A stretch of 64,000 nucleotides of DNA from Schistosoma mansoni. Its lineage: Eukaryota; Platyhelminthes; Trematoda; Strigeidida; Schistosomatidae. The translations under genes were made by a program, and so were the position numbers. Below the pieces are notes generated by a model. That model was not told where the DNA came from. It did not search any database and saw nothing but the letters and a program-made list of their open reading frames with translations. The first letter of the stretch is position 1; each line of letters starts with the position of its first letter. The DNA is taken from contig NC_031496.1 of NCBI RefSeq assembly GCF_000237925.1, forward strand, positions 15,078,589 through 15,142,588. Reading direction: 5' to 3'. This document shows, piece after piece, positions 25,456-37,700 of the stretch.

Positions 25456-25492
<37 letters not shown>

Positions 25493-26255
25493 TAATCGTA
25501 TCCTGTGATAAATTCCATCATAGTCAAACAATGTGTTTGAAACTAATGTAATCGAGAAAAATTGGTTACCGATAACTCACACTTAGTATATAAATATGAC
25601 TCATGAAATCTCATGAAGTAAATACAACCTCATTCTATTCTGGAAGTAAAGCATATCTTCCGTCTTCAGAGAATTTTTTCTATAATTTAGATATATACCA
25701 GATTCACCTAGAGTCATAATTATACAAATTACCATTGAAATAATCATAAACTCTACATTCGACAAACAAAATACTTCCACTTTTGATAGACGTAATAAAA
25801 ACATAATTAGAGCGTGAAAGAACACATGATAACTATTTTATTCATAGAAATAAATTAAGGTCTTCATATTGTGATCACGTAAACAATGATCAGCAAATAT
25901 AGATTTATTTGTGACCAGTGTTTTCCTCTATCCCAGTCGACGTTCATATGTTATTATACTTTAAAGAATTTATATTATATCGAAATCAACTATTCAGAAT
26001 CATAGCTTCAGATACTTCGGAAAATAGCTGTCTTGACAGTTTCGACTACGTGTTTAGTAAACTTAAAAAATAGTGGTAGTTAGTGACTGTAATTGAAAAA
26101 AAGAAGTTTAAATTTAAAAATTCATATAATCCTAAAATGCCTGCCTACTATTAACCATTTCATCATGTCATTGAAAATTTACTAGCTGAAATTATTCACT
26201 TATCTTGAAAAACTAGTATCCAACAATTTTATAAAGTTGAAGTTTCTGCATTTTC
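24781..26255. other. No gene recognised; (TA)n microsatellite at 25461-25489
   Basis: AT-rich DNA with a perfect alternating TA run at about 25461-25489. The minus-strand open frames around it are low-complexity and unsupported. Confidence 0.5.
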
Positions 26256-26260
26256 AATAT

Positions 26261-26506
26261 GGGGTTGTTGAGATTGTTGAGCTTTTATTGATACTATGAA
26301 CCAATCAATGTTTAACCACCATGGAAAACCTAGGTGCACTGGACGACCGTTTCGTTCCATTAGGGGACTCTCCCATCTCACCCAAGACTCCGTACTCTAG
26401 ATTCAAACTCAAGGCCTTCAGTCTCGCGCGAGCGCCTAACCTCTAGGCTACTGAGCTGAGATTCAGTAATGTTAATGTCAAGCTTAAACTAATCCGCGAT
26501 GTGGCG
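26261..26506 (-). mobile_element. tRNA-headed hammerhead SINE, diverged
   Basis: Minus-strand copy. On the plus strand, GGGGTTGTTGAGATT (26261) corresponds to the family's outer inverted repeat, followed by the reversed hammerhead (about 26330-26390), the reversed tRNA-like head (about 26397-26462; B box as ATTCAAACTC, A box as CTAGGCTACTGAGC) and the start of the body. The hammerhead core is mutated. Confidence 0.65.
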
Positions 26507-27335
26507 TAATCATCTTCTTACGTTGGCCGATTCATATTTACAACCAAATTCTACTTGTTCGATTTGCATCACCATGAATTTCTTTTAAGGTTTATTAGCT
26601 TAAACACTTTTTGATTCCGTGTAACACAACACATTCTTACGTGTTCATTAAGAAACTGTAGCTAGTTATATGTTATATTTCATACACACAGTTTCCTTTA
26701 TCATCTTGAAGAGGGTAAGGACAAAGATTTTAGTGAAATAGCGTGACTTGATGCCATTCTGCCAAAATCTATGTTATATTTCTCCCTTATTTTCTTGGTA
26801 AACAACAGTATTGATATCGTGTGATGTAAATTTACAAGCAAACTCAAAATAACATAAATTATTACCACACCGTTCGAATCATATTTGCTTATGAGATAAA
26901 GGCATGGGATGATGAAAAGTACTGGTGATAAACACTCTTAATTAACATACTGAAAATATTCCTGATTAAGTAGTGCAAAGAAATGGTGAATAAGACAAAA
27001 ATCAGAAAAGCACAAGACTTTTAATTTTAGTAGATATATAGGGTTAAAAAAACACTTTTACGGGTATAAAACTCTTCAATGTTTCAAACTCTCACAGGAA
27101 ATTAATGTTGGATAACCATAGTTTTACGTAAAACACTTAACTTACGATTAAGAACACTTCCTAAGGAAGTAGAGTCAAGTTACTAGGTCACGATTGTCTT
27201 AGAAACTGATGTGAAATGATTATTGAGTGATACAATAATCCGATTATATGTTAAAATTAGGCAGCTGACCATCCTCGAGTGGTACTGTTTGAAAAACTCA
27301 AATATTATGTGTTCATTGTTTTCGAATGAGTAGTA
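26507..27335. other. No gene recognised
   Basis: AT-rich DNA, no coding signal. Confidence 0.5.
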
Positions 27336-27339
27336 GTGT

Positions 27340-27540
27340 GATGTATGCTACTTATGACGACATAAGTAGTACACAACATCAGACAAGTAAAATGCACGGC
27401 AGCAGAAGTTTGGGTAGATCGAATCGAGGAGAGCGGGAACAGAGTGTAATTATTGTGGCAATAAAAGAACTATGAAGTTTCAGACGATCTATGAAATATT
27501 TACAAGTGAAGTATTCCATGTATGGTTCTTATATTCCAAA
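27340..27540 (+). repeat. Dispersed repeat with CTACTTAT hairpin, copy A
   Basis: GCTACTTATGACGACATAAG can fold as CTACTTAT/ATAAGTAG and matches GCTACTTATATCGACATAAG at 61.54 kb. Similarity continues weakly through AGATC, GAGAG and GAACAGA landmarks for roughly 100 bp. The family is not recognised. Confidence 0.45.
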
Positions 27541-28115
27541 AAGATACTCTTTTATTTTGTATTGAAATACAACTGGTTGTTTCCAACTGTGTATTGTTCA
27601 TTACAGTAGAAATATTGGTAATCTTAGTTCCAAATCATGTTAATGCATGCACAAATGATAAATGTGTTCTGTTTTAAAGTCGTTGCCATAATCATCTACG
27701 TTCCACAAAATAAGATATAGTTTTTGTGTTCCATCGAGATAATCGAATATGACGCGACCTATTGTAACTATAAGCTATGTTATTAAAAACGTTTATTCAG
27801 TAAGTCATAAAAATATTTATGTAGTAATGTTATGTATTTACATGTAGTAACACGTGTGACTTATCAGCTGTTCTATTTACCATTTGTTATGTAAATATTT
27901 GTTTTATTCGGTCGGCCTGAATAATTTGTACAATACATTATCACTAAATGTATTTTCCACGAATTCCTTAAATGAGATTCAAACAGTGTAAAACAGCTTA
28001 CAACAGACCACTTGTGCAAATGAATTAAAATTTTTAATTAAATGTATAGTAGGGCGGAGACAGTTAGTTGAGAATCTTGTCAGACACAGTTATTAAGACA
28101 ATTGTAGATGCGAAC
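27541..28115. other. No gene recognised
   Basis: AT-rich DNA, no coding signal. Confidence 0.5.
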
Positions 28116-28119
28116 TTAA

Positions 28120-28245
28120 TTTGAAGTTAGATTTCATCTCAGATTGACAACAGTCAGAGAAAACTATGAAGCATCGGACAATTGTTTCACCTTAGTCTGG
28201 GGGATTTAACAGATGCCCAACCATGAAACTGTGGGTAATTAAACC
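28120..28245 (-). mobile_element. Decayed hammerhead SINE
   Basis: The minus strand retains GAAACAATTGTCC and GATGCTTC, aligning to GAAACGGCCGTCC and AGTGCTTC of the family; the flanks align only loosely. Notably AATT is again self-complementary at the helix III position. Confidence 0.35.
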
Positions 28246-29090
28246 TTGGTTATTAAAGTATCACAAAGAGTAAGATTCTTTCGGTCCATTGAAAGCCTAA
28301 CGGTTACATAGTGTGAATAGAATACGATAAATTATCCATTAAGTCATGAAAACAAAAGTGTAATTCAACGAAGTAGTATTTCATTTTCAGAACAGTATGA
28401 TCACATCCATATATTTTTTTTTGCAGTGGCAACTTCATGCCCTATCTTGAGTCCAGAAGTAGTAAACAGCCTTTACTCTATGAATGTCTCACAGAGATGA
28501 GACGTATATACAGACTTGCCTAACCGAATCACACCATAAATTAAGAATTGTACGAGAACCCAGTAGTAAATAATACAGTTATGTGAATCCTAATTCATTT
28601 TTAGATCCTCTCTTTAAATACAAATAACTAATCGCACGGTTGATATTGTTGATGTCTGACTAATCGTCGTTGTAAAATCATACTAACATACATAATCACA
28701 CGTACATATATTATAAAGATCTCTGAACTGAACTTTTGTTTTTGGTTTAAACAAGATTCAACGGGAACGTGAATAACATATGGTGTATTTCAAACAAGTA
28801 ATGAGATTAAACGGGATAAATTTTATTATGAGATGTAGTTATAAATTTATTCGTTACACCTTAACTTTTTAAATTTTTATTTTACAAACAACTTTTTCAA
28901 GTATTTACATTATCTAGTTTTTAATTCAGAATTACTTATTGCCATATATCATTCAAGTTTCAGTAATATCAATTTTTCAATTTCTTTTTGTAGCATTATA
29001 ACTCCACGGCATACAGGAATAATTTCGAAAAATCACAGAAACTGGCTTCAGTGCATATTAAAAACATATATGTTTGTGGTGGATAAATGT
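28246..29090. other. No gene recognised
   Basis: AT-rich DNA, no coding signal. Confidence 0.5.
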
Positions 29091-29097
29091 CTCCACC

Positions 29098-29400
29098 CGA
29101 TACGGATTGAACTCCACTGGTTGTGACTTCTCACGAGAAGTCCAGGAGATCCATCTTGAAGCTAGTCGCTAGTAAGCACATAATCATTATCAGAATAGGG
29201 ACTTGTGGAGATCGTTGGGTGCTGGCTTAGTGGTCTAGAGGTTAAGCGTTCGCATGCTACACCGAAGGTCTTAGGTTGAAGTCCCACATGTGGGATCGTG
29301 AATATGCACTGCTAAGGAGTCCCATACTGGGACGAGACGCTCGTCTAGTGCTTCCAGGTTTTTCATGGTGGTCTAGCTTAGATCGACTAATATATATGAT
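29098..29400 (+). mobile_element. tRNA-headed hammerhead SINE with inverted body segment
   Basis: The tRNA-like head (29221 onward, GCTGGCTTAGTGGTCTAGAG), the degraded hammerhead (about 29306-29356; CTAAGGA and GAGA replace CTGAGGA and GAAA; stem II GTCCC/GGGAC kept) and the 3' end GGTGGTCTAGCTTAGATCGA run on the plus strand. The body segment at 29098-29190 is in the opposite orientation and is followed by an outer inverted-repeat relic (AGGGACTTGTGGAGAT). This is a head-to-head arrangement like that at 42.7-43.2 kb. Confidence 0.7.
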
Positions 29401-29589
29401 ATATGTTCGTACTGGTTGGTTTAATTAACTTTCTTTAAAAGTGTTTTTTATAAACATTTTAATAAAAAATCATTACCAAGATTTCTCTTCCTAATAAGGT
29501 TTAGTTTGATAATTTGAAGTAAATTGAACATTAAATATGTTGTTGATAATAAAAAATGATATATTTGTTACATATAATTAAGTTGAAAA

Positions 29590-29735
29590 ATTTAAGCCTG
29601 TGATATGTCGTGACTTAGTGATAACCACGGTAAAACAGTAACCGTTGTGTTGTGGATGAGCATTGTTGAGGGGAATATATCTGTCCATTGCTTTCCTGTT
29701 TCTCAATAGTTGACTAGCTAAGATCAATCCCTGAT
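29590..29735 (+). mobile_element. Decayed hammerhead SINE
   Basis: GGATGAGCATTGTTGAGG, then CTGTCCATTGCTTTCCTG, then TTGACTAGCTAAGATCAA align in order with the family's 3' half. Most of the stem II/GAAA part has been lost. Confidence 0.4.
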
Positions 29736-30425
29736 GTAAACCATGCAACGTAACAATCTCTGCAAACTCCTTACACTAATAATAGCAAATACTCATTGCT
29801 TTTCTTACTGAATTCTTAACCTGCTCAATGTACTCTGTAATAGTAGATACATAGAGAAGACCATGGAAATGAATACATATGCTCTTCCGTGGTAAACATT
29901 TTACTGATCAATTCCACTATTTCAATTCAAACAATTGAAAATTTTAATGACCATGTTTAATCTTTTAGCTTACACATCATCCGATCTTGAACTGTAATAT
30001 TTTGACTGTTAACATAAGCGAACAGCATCCGATTGGTGATTACGCTAGGTAGCAAATAACTTCATATAATTTAATTTAGATAGACTAATAACCTATTGGA
30101 TAATTATTATGTAAATAAATATTTACCCTAACTTCATTTTATATTTTGTGTTTGACTGTATTGTTTCTCTATGTCACATTGTAATAATTATTAATTTCGT
30201 GTTTCATTTCTTTCCGCAAGTTTGTGAAAGAGGAATCAAGCAAATATTCTTCCTTCCAAACGACTATTCATTAAACTCACGAAAATAATGAAAAATAATT
30301 TCCTTAATATTCAGCAGATCTACTTTTCAGTTACACATAAATAAAACTTATCGACCATTTGCTCTTTTTTAATTTTTACTAAATTATACATTTTGTAAGG
30401 AAATTGAGTGAAACTGGCAGTTTAA
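29736..30425. other. No gene recognised
   Basis: AT-rich DNA, no coding signal. Confidence 0.5.
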
Positions 30426-30440
30426 ATTCGCTTGGTATTC

Positions 30441-30734
30441 TTTGTTTGAATCTTCCCATTGTTAGTTAGGACTGCAATTGATCAGTCTCTTATTGACATA
30501 TGTGCATACTGTGTGTATTGCCTCGATATAGCCTTAACTCACAAGCACTATCAGAAATGACGGATAGTGGCTAGCAGTGGAATCCAGGATGCGCGTTTCG
30601 TCCTATCCACTATCCATCTTTGCTTATAATGCTTGTGAGTTGAGGCTATATCGAGGCAATGCGCATAGTATGCACATATGCCAATAAAAGACTGATCAAT
30701 TGCGGTCCTAACTAACAATGGGAAGATTCAAACA
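30441..30734. mobile_element. Inverted pair of SMα tails around a half hammerhead
   Basis: The SMα tail occurs twice in opposite directions: about 30441-30555 and about 30620-30734, more than 90% identical by eye (shared landmarks GAATCTTCCCATTGTTAGTT, GATCAGTC, TGCCTCGATATAGCC). Between them the minus strand carries the hammerhead 3' half, GGACGAAACGCGCATCCTGG then ATTCCACTGCTAG, without the CTGATGA half. The right tail runs into the first gap. Either this is a true head-to-head dimer or the repeat was misjoined at the gap. Confidence 0.7.
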
Positions 30735-30934
30735 NNNNNNNNNNNNNNNNNNNNNNNNNNNNNNNNNNNNNNNNNNNNNNNNNNNNNNNNNNNNNNNNNN
30801 NNNNNNNNNNNNNNNNNNNNNNNNNNNNNNNNNNNNNNNNNNNNNNNNNNNNNNNNNNNNNNNNNNNNNNNNNNNNNNNNNNNNNNNNNNNNNNNNNNNN
30901 NNNNNNNNNNNNNNNNNNNNNNNNNNNNNNNNNN
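30735..30934. other. Assembly gap (200 N)
   Basis: Exactly 200 undetermined bases, the same size as the second gap, so the true length is unknown. A TA microsatellite (30935-30964) borders it. Open frames crossing it are meaningless. Confidence 0.95.
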
Positions 30935-30970
<36 letters not shown>

Positions 30971-32320
30971 ATATTAATAAACGTTTTCTTATCAGTGCAT
31001 TATTTATGATCTAATTTTTCCCCATTTCATTTATTAAATAATAAAACAATTTATTTGAATTTAAATTAACTGCGTAAATTATTAATCATTTAAAACTATG
31101 TTTTAAATATCTAAATTACTTTCGAGAACTCAACCGTATGTATTAAGGGAAAGTAAAACTACGTTATTATTGCATTGTATGTATTTACATAATACATGAG
31201 ATGCATATTTTGACTAATTTAAAAACATAGAGGGGGATATAGACTTATGTTATCTAATAAAATGCATCAAATTAGTAGATTTAGCTTATTATTTATCTAA
31301 GTTTATTTTTCTCAAACGAAACAAAATATTAAAGCTTTGGTTAAATCTTTCAACCAAAGGTGGAATATGTTTTAGAATATTGTTTTGTATAAAATGATCT
31401 TATTCAGATCTAGGATCTAGGACGTTGTATAATATCTTACATAAAATAGATTAAGGAGATAAAAGATAAATCAATGAATTATTATTTTGAATGTAAAGAT
31501 AACTAATGCAAATAAAGTCTACGACTATGTATAAACATTTTATTGATATTAAAGTAATTGAGAAAATGTTCATGATTACATCATTATCTCTGCAAGAAGT
31601 ACAAACCATTAATATGAAGTTATTGATCAACATGAAAGAATTAGATCGTTGCAATGAAATTCAATATCTATATCAAAAATTTTCCACAGCCTAGAAGAAA
31701 AAGTATAAATAGTTATCACAGATTTTAGACATTGATGAATTTTAAAGATACATTTATTGCCCTAAATAAGAGTCGTCAAAATTATGTTGTGATACATATT
31801 AAAGAAATAGAGTGAAGCACAAATAACACACATCTCATTGACATTTTATAAAGAGGAATATTTTAAAAGTTCTATAGAACTTTTCAACTCTTGAATTATT
31901 ATACGAAAATGCTATTTTAAGACAGTCGTATTTAATATCATATATGTAGATAGTATGATAAGATATAATTTGTCGGAACAGAAAATATTAAATTCAACTA
32001 CAAAGAATGTACTTACATGAAATTAAACATTTTCAAATAGTTCATAATTCAACATACCTATGTTTATCATTTAACTTAAATTTTAGACTGGAAAGTTTAT
32101 ATTTGTCCCATTAATGATAATTTCAAGTGGTCACGATCCACATTCAACTTACTAAATAATTAAATCTTTTGTCTTACTGAGTCATACTTTTATAATCTCA
32201 GATACATTCCACATGAATATATATTCATTCTATAGTTTATCCAAATTTATCAGGCATAACCAGCTAACTATTTACATGTCAGTCTTACTACACGGTAACA
32301 ATAGATGTGATATAATATCA
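30935..32320. other. No gene recognised
   Basis: AT-rich DNA after the TA run. The short frames on both strands near 31.45-31.70 kb have no recognisable motif. Confidence 0.5.
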
Positions 32321-32323
32321 GAA

Positions 32324-32565
32324 TGGTGATTCGTGGAGTTCGTGGTAATTTTAATAGTTAAATTTATAAGTCGATCTAAGCTAGACCATCTTTGAAAACC
32401 TAGAAGTATTAGACGGCCGTATCATCTTAGTATGAGACTCCTCAGCAGCGCACAACTATGATTCGTCATGTGAGATTTGAATCCAGGTCTACTGGTGTCG
32501 CACGCGAATGTTTAACCTCTAGACCACTGTGCAGGCATCCAGTGGTGTTACTGTCTAACTTCAAA
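32324..32565 (-). mobile_element. tRNA-headed hammerhead SINE, diverged
   Basis: Minus-strand copy. The plus strand starts with the outer inverted-repeat relic (TTCGTGGAGTTCGTGGTAAT), then GCTAGACCATC, the reversed hammerhead (about 32405-32460, degraded), the reversed tRNA-like head (B box as GATTTGAATCCAGG; A box as CTCTAGACCACTG) and the body start. Confidence 0.65.
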
Positions 32566-32912
32566 TACAGAAAGCATTCGCCAATAATCTGTCATTTCTT
32601 CATGATAAAGATGAGCGTTGATTAAGGGCATACTGCAGTGTATGGTCGATGATACGTTCATGATCACCTCCAGCAGTATTTCAAACTCTGTTGTTTATCA
32701 CTGATCAATGACTATAAAATAAGATACAATACACTAACAATGACAAGAAAAACAAAAAAATTAAAAACGACACTTGTTTACTCTACATTATGTATTAATT
32801 TAGATTTAAGTATAAAAAAAATGTATAAATCGAAATTCATTTGATTTTATGAAACAGAACCTGGAATATATTTGACTGATTATTGATTTCGTTCATAGGT
32901 GTTTTGACGTCA

Positions 32913-33604
32913 AAAAATAATGTTCACTTAACATGTCCTGAGGAAGTTCATACATTTGCTTCTGAGATAAAGATTGAGTCTTAGTTGAAGAAAGAAAACA
33001 ATCAAGTTTGCAAGTTTCGAGAACCCATAACTAGAATTTTCCTTTGCATTTTCAACGTGAAGAAAACCGTAGAAATGTAAACCTACCACGCTTAATTCTT
33101 TCAGAAGCATTTTAAACTAATAAAACTAATATTTCACAAAAAGATAAATGTTTGAAAAGAGATTTCAATCTTTTAAAATTTATTACAACTATTATCATAT
33201 GATGTCTAAATTTTATGCCAAACAGAAAAAACAATGGTTTCAGTTATGTGAATTTAATAATAAAAATATATAACATGCCCTACACCATCAGTTAGTGACA
33301 TTTATGAAGTCTGTTCACAATGAAAACGTCTATATAATTACGAAACTGTTTCGAATTTGATGCCCAATATTTTAGATATTGCAATAATAATAAATTTAGA
33401 TTACAAAATCTTATAGAACAATGTGTAATATAATGCAAATTTATTATTCAGCATATTAGAAAAAACAAATTATCACAATCAAGATACTCGAACCATATAT
33501 GTGATCACAAGTATTAAAATTATAAATATTTTATAAGAAGGATTTTTGTTGAGATTTAGTATTTTCATAGTTGAAAGCGTAAGTCAATTGAAGCTAGACC
33601 ACCA
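32913..33604. repeat. Left arm of a 692-bp perfect inverted repeat
   Basis: Base for base the reverse complement of 33857-34548, with no mismatch or indel seen by eye; paired positions always sum to 67461. The arm contains ordinary AT-rich DNA plus the outer 67 bp of a SINE. The identical 60-codon frames on opposite strands at 32928-33110 and 34351-34533 are only a reflection of this symmetry. Confidence 0.9.
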
Positions 33605-33923
33605 CGGAAAACCCGAAAGCACTGGACGGCCGCTTCGTCCAATNNNNNNNNNNNNNNNNNNNNNNNNNNNNNNNNNNNNNNNNNNNNNNNNNNNNNNNNN
33701 NNNNNNNNNNNNNNNNNNNNNNNNNNNNNNNNNNNNNNNNNNNNNNNNNNNNNNNNNNNNNNNNNNNNNNNNNNNNNNNNNNNNNNNNNNNNNNNNNNNN
33801 NNNNNNNNNNNNNNNNNNNNNNNNNNNNNNNNNNNNNNNNNNNTTCATGTTTTCCCTGGTGGTCTAGCTTCAATTGACTTACGCTTTCAACTATGAAAAT
33901 ACTAAATCTCAACAAAAATCCTT
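33538..33923. mobile_element. Hammerhead SINE with inverted ends at the palindrome centre
   Basis: Both ends carry the family's outer inverted repeat (AAGGATTTTTGTTGAGATTT and its reverse complement). The left inner part reads toward a minus-strand hammerhead (GCACTGGACGGCCGCTTCGT), cut by the gap. The right inner part is the usual TGGTGGTCTAGCTTCAATTG end. Only 52 real bases of the interior are known; the rest is gap. Confidence 0.75.
33644..33843. other. Assembly gap (200 N)
   Basis: A 200-N run lying inside the SINE at the centre of the palindrome. Its true size is unknown. Confidence 0.95.
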
Positions 33924-34548
33924 CTTATAAAATATTTATAATTTTAATACTTGTGATCACATATATGGTTCGAGTATCTTGATTGTGATAATTTGTTTTT
34001 TCTAATATGCTGAATAATAAATTTGCATTATATTACACATTGTTCTATAAGATTTTGTAATCTAAATTTATTATTATTGCAATATCTAAAATATTGGGCA
34101 TCAAATTCGAAACAGTTTCGTAATTATATAGACGTTTTCATTGTGAACAGACTTCATAAATGTCACTAACTGATGGTGTAGGGCATGTTATATATTTTTA
34201 TTATTAAATTCACATAACTGAAACCATTGTTTTTTCTGTTTGGCATAAAATTTAGACATCATATGATAATAGTTGTAATAAATTTTAAAAGATTGAAATC
34301 TCTTTTCAAACATTTATCTTTTTGTGAAATATTAGTTTTATTAGTTTAAAATGCTTCTGAAAGAATTAAGCGTGGTAGGTTTACATTTCTACGGTTTTCT
34401 TCACGTTGAAAATGCAAAGGAAAATTCTAGTTATGGGTTCTCGAAACTTGCAAACTTGATTGTTTTCTTTCTTCAATTAAGACTCAATCTTTATCTCAGA
34501 AGCAAATGTATGAACTTCCTCAGGACATGTTAAGTGAACATTATTTTT
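33857..34548. repeat. Right arm of the 692-bp perfect inverted repeat
   Basis: Mirror of 32913-33604. Just beyond 34548 the two sides still align for about 50 bp, but at only about 75% identity, and then stop where a SINE fragment begins at about 34603. A sharp change from perfect to weak similarity is unusual. Confidence 0.9.
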
Positions 34549-34602
34549 GGACGTCAAAACTCCTACGAAGGAAATCATTTATCAATGAAGGATAATCCAT
34601 GT

Positions 34603-34715
34603 TCTGTGTTGTGGAGTCCCACGATAGAAGGAATCGACTGTCCAGTGCTTCCAGGTTTTATCTGGTGGTCTAGCTTTCAATTTGGCTCATGATTTCAAGT
34701 ATGAAAATATTTTAT
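34603..34715 (+). mobile_element. 3' fragment of the hammerhead SINE
   Basis: Begins inside the former hammerhead (GGAGTCCCACGATAG), continues with CTGTCCAGTGCTTCCAGG and TGGTGGTCTAGC, and ends at GATTTCAAGTATGAAAAT. No tRNA head. Confidence 0.7.
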
Positions 34716-37700
34716 CATTCCTACACAAAAATTATTTTATTGAATAAATGATAACTTATAGTTGTAATCGAAACAAAGATAAGACTAATAAATATTTAAT
34801 AAATAAAAATATTTTCATATTATATATATATATATATATACATAAATTTATGTACCTATTCCGTAAGTAATTAGGTTTTATTTAGTTTTATTACTCCATT
34901 AGTTGACTAAAAAGAAATCATCTGATAAGATTAGGACTACAAATGAGCAGAGAAAAAAAATCAACAAACAGCAGCAACGAATAATTTTGCGTTTAAACAA
35001 CAGTTTTATATGTGGGGAGAAAAAAAGCTTAAAAACTTTCGTTTTGTTATAGAAACTAATAAACAACTTGACTTCCTTTCCGGTTAAATAACCAATATCA
35101 ATTTGTATATTTTTATGAACTCAAAATGAGTTATAAAGATAAAACTATTCTACTATCCAACAATTATTATTCAGTACATTAATAAATTTACATTTTATAT
35201 TTTTAATTTTCAGAAAATCAGTAGACATTATGATTTCACTAATACCAATTCACCAAATACTTGAAATTTATAAAGTTTATTTCATCACCAAAGAACATAT
35301 TACTAGTATTTCATGAATAGACTTTGACACTGTAGCAAACATGACATTAAAATATGATCGTCTGAAAATGTTTCAATACAAATAAGTAGACTCCATTTGA
35401 ATGGTTTTAACAACCTTCAATGAAATTTAAAGTCTCCCATTAATTACTACTTAAATTGTTAGTAGTATATAATGTTTTGTAAAATTATTTTTATCTAAAA
35501 ATCTGAACAAGCGACATTAAAAATGAACATATTTGAATAAATGATTGAAGTTAAATCTATCAAAAAAATAAATATTACCATAATACATGAATAGTTACAA
35601 GTCTTTTATGAAGTGATCCGAGTAAATATTTTAAGAAAGACTTGTTAATTCAGATTACAAATAAAAAGTACTAACGAATTACTGTGATTTAGTTAAGCAA
35701 AATAGCTGAAAGAGAGTTCATAATAGTATGAATCAACAGTGTCATTCTTCAATGAAGATCAATGGAATCGACTGAACATCACGATTTAATGCTTGTTTTA
35801 ATGATATGTTGTATATTCTACAGATAGACCTTACAATTAATTCAGACAACAAGACATCGCATTTTATTTAATTTGAGGTATTTATAAGATCAGAAAAATA
35901 ATTAGTTTGAATCGTGATTTAGGGTTAAACTTAGAAAAACTGAAGTATTTAAGTAAAATATCGAATAAATTCAGTGACTGAAACACGTAGTTTAAGTAAA
36001 CCTTGGAATTAATTTGAAACACATTTATAATCTACCAAAGGCGAAAACATAAATTCTAATGAAAAAAACCAAATAGATAATTGAAAATAGGTTCAATCAG
36101 TGGGATGTTATCTAAAATTGTACTTTATATTATTCTACAAACATATTAAGTTTCACCCGGGAAAAAAGACGTTACAGTTGTCAGTATTTTGCCAAATCAG
36201 TTAGCTTGGAATAGAATATGACAACCACGTAAATTTGATATTATATGTCTAGAACCCATCTCATCGTACATGACCAAACTGCTCACAGTTAACAGAATAC
36301 ATTCTGAAGTACTCATCCTGCTAAACTTTCACATGATGTTATGTTTGACTTAAATTCAGATACACAATTTGTAAAAGTCTGTATTGTGCAGGCACCTTTC
36401 AGTTATGCCGCGGATAGTTTTAAAATTTATCACATTTGAAGTATTTCATGGGATTATGAAAACTCACATTATTTATTAACGTTTAACAATTGTTAAACTG
36501 TTCTAATTATGGTATTTCCATAAACACATTGCTTCTTAAAACTACACATGAATAGACAATTGTTAAGAGTAAACTTACTTTTTTATCATTTTGACGTTAT
36601 TCAGCATATATTTTGCCAAAGTAGACCCTGGAAGTAACACTAATCTTTTCTGAATACCGATAAATTAATATTTTAAAAAAAAATTTAAGGCTAACATCAT
36701 CAATTACATTAAAACATGAGAGTAATTTAACCATAAATCAAATGTGAACTTTCAATAATTTCAGTCATTAATCTAAGAAAATTATTTCTTGATCATTTTA
36801 CCTGAAAGTAGACAAATTATTTTACCATTTGGTTTAACAAAGTTTTTTTTAAACTATTGATAAATTATTAGACATTTATTTTTCGTACAATGAAAATGTA
36901 AAAGGGATTCAATTAGGGAAATATACGAACATAGAGCTATTGCAAAGTAAGAAATATGCATTCACAATCAGTAGAGATAGCTTGATTGACGACATTTGTA
37001 GTTCTCGCCTTTTATCGTAAATTTATTGATTGTTAAAATAATGAATAAAAGCTCTGACTGAGATGTTTCGTAGAAACGTTTAGCTCTGATACCTTAAAGC
37101 TCCTATGGTGTAAGTTAAATTTTAAAGATATACGGCTTACAATCACATAATGCTGCGTAACTTGGCAGTCTAGTGTATAAGCTTATGGAGCAGAAGATAA
37201 TGGGTTCTGGTTTTGAAAACTGTAGGAACAAATCGGCATTTAATGTAATACTGGTCTGACTAACTGATAAGTTGAAAGAGTATAATACAACAATTATCTC
37301 ATATTATAGTCCAAGCAACTATCAAAGTGAAACTTAAGTGTAGAACAAATTTTTCTAATAATCAAAGAAAATTTACTCGAAAATGACACTTTAATTGATA
37401 GAGTTAAATAAAATAAAATTGATCGAATTTTGAAGTGGATGGGGAAGAAATATGGTTCTGATAGATATATTGAAAAATTATTCACTCGTATAAATAAAGG
37501 TAGAGAACATTAAATTAACTATAAAGCGTATACTTTTTCGTAAATGAAGTGGAAATTGCCTCTCAGTTAAAACAAATGAATCTACATAAAATGGAATTAA
37601 GAAATTAACTATGTTCGCTTATGCACACATACACAAGCAAACAAACAGTCGGCTGTTTAGTGTATTTTGATAGGAAAACAAGTAAATATGCAATAGACGA

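Noticed and set aside
25156-25461. 101-residue minus-strand hydrophobic frame
   Set aside because: Composition follows the AT-rich DNA; no motif or signal supports a gene.
30712-31014. Open frames of 79-98 codons over the first gap
   Set aside because: They consist of N bases and a TA microsatellite.
33546-33915. 116-codon frames on both strands across the second gap
   Set aside because: They are SINE inverted-repeat sequence plus undetermined bases.
32928-34533. Two identical 60-residue frames on opposite strands
   Set aside because: They are the same DNA seen in both arms of the palindrome, not a duplicated gene.
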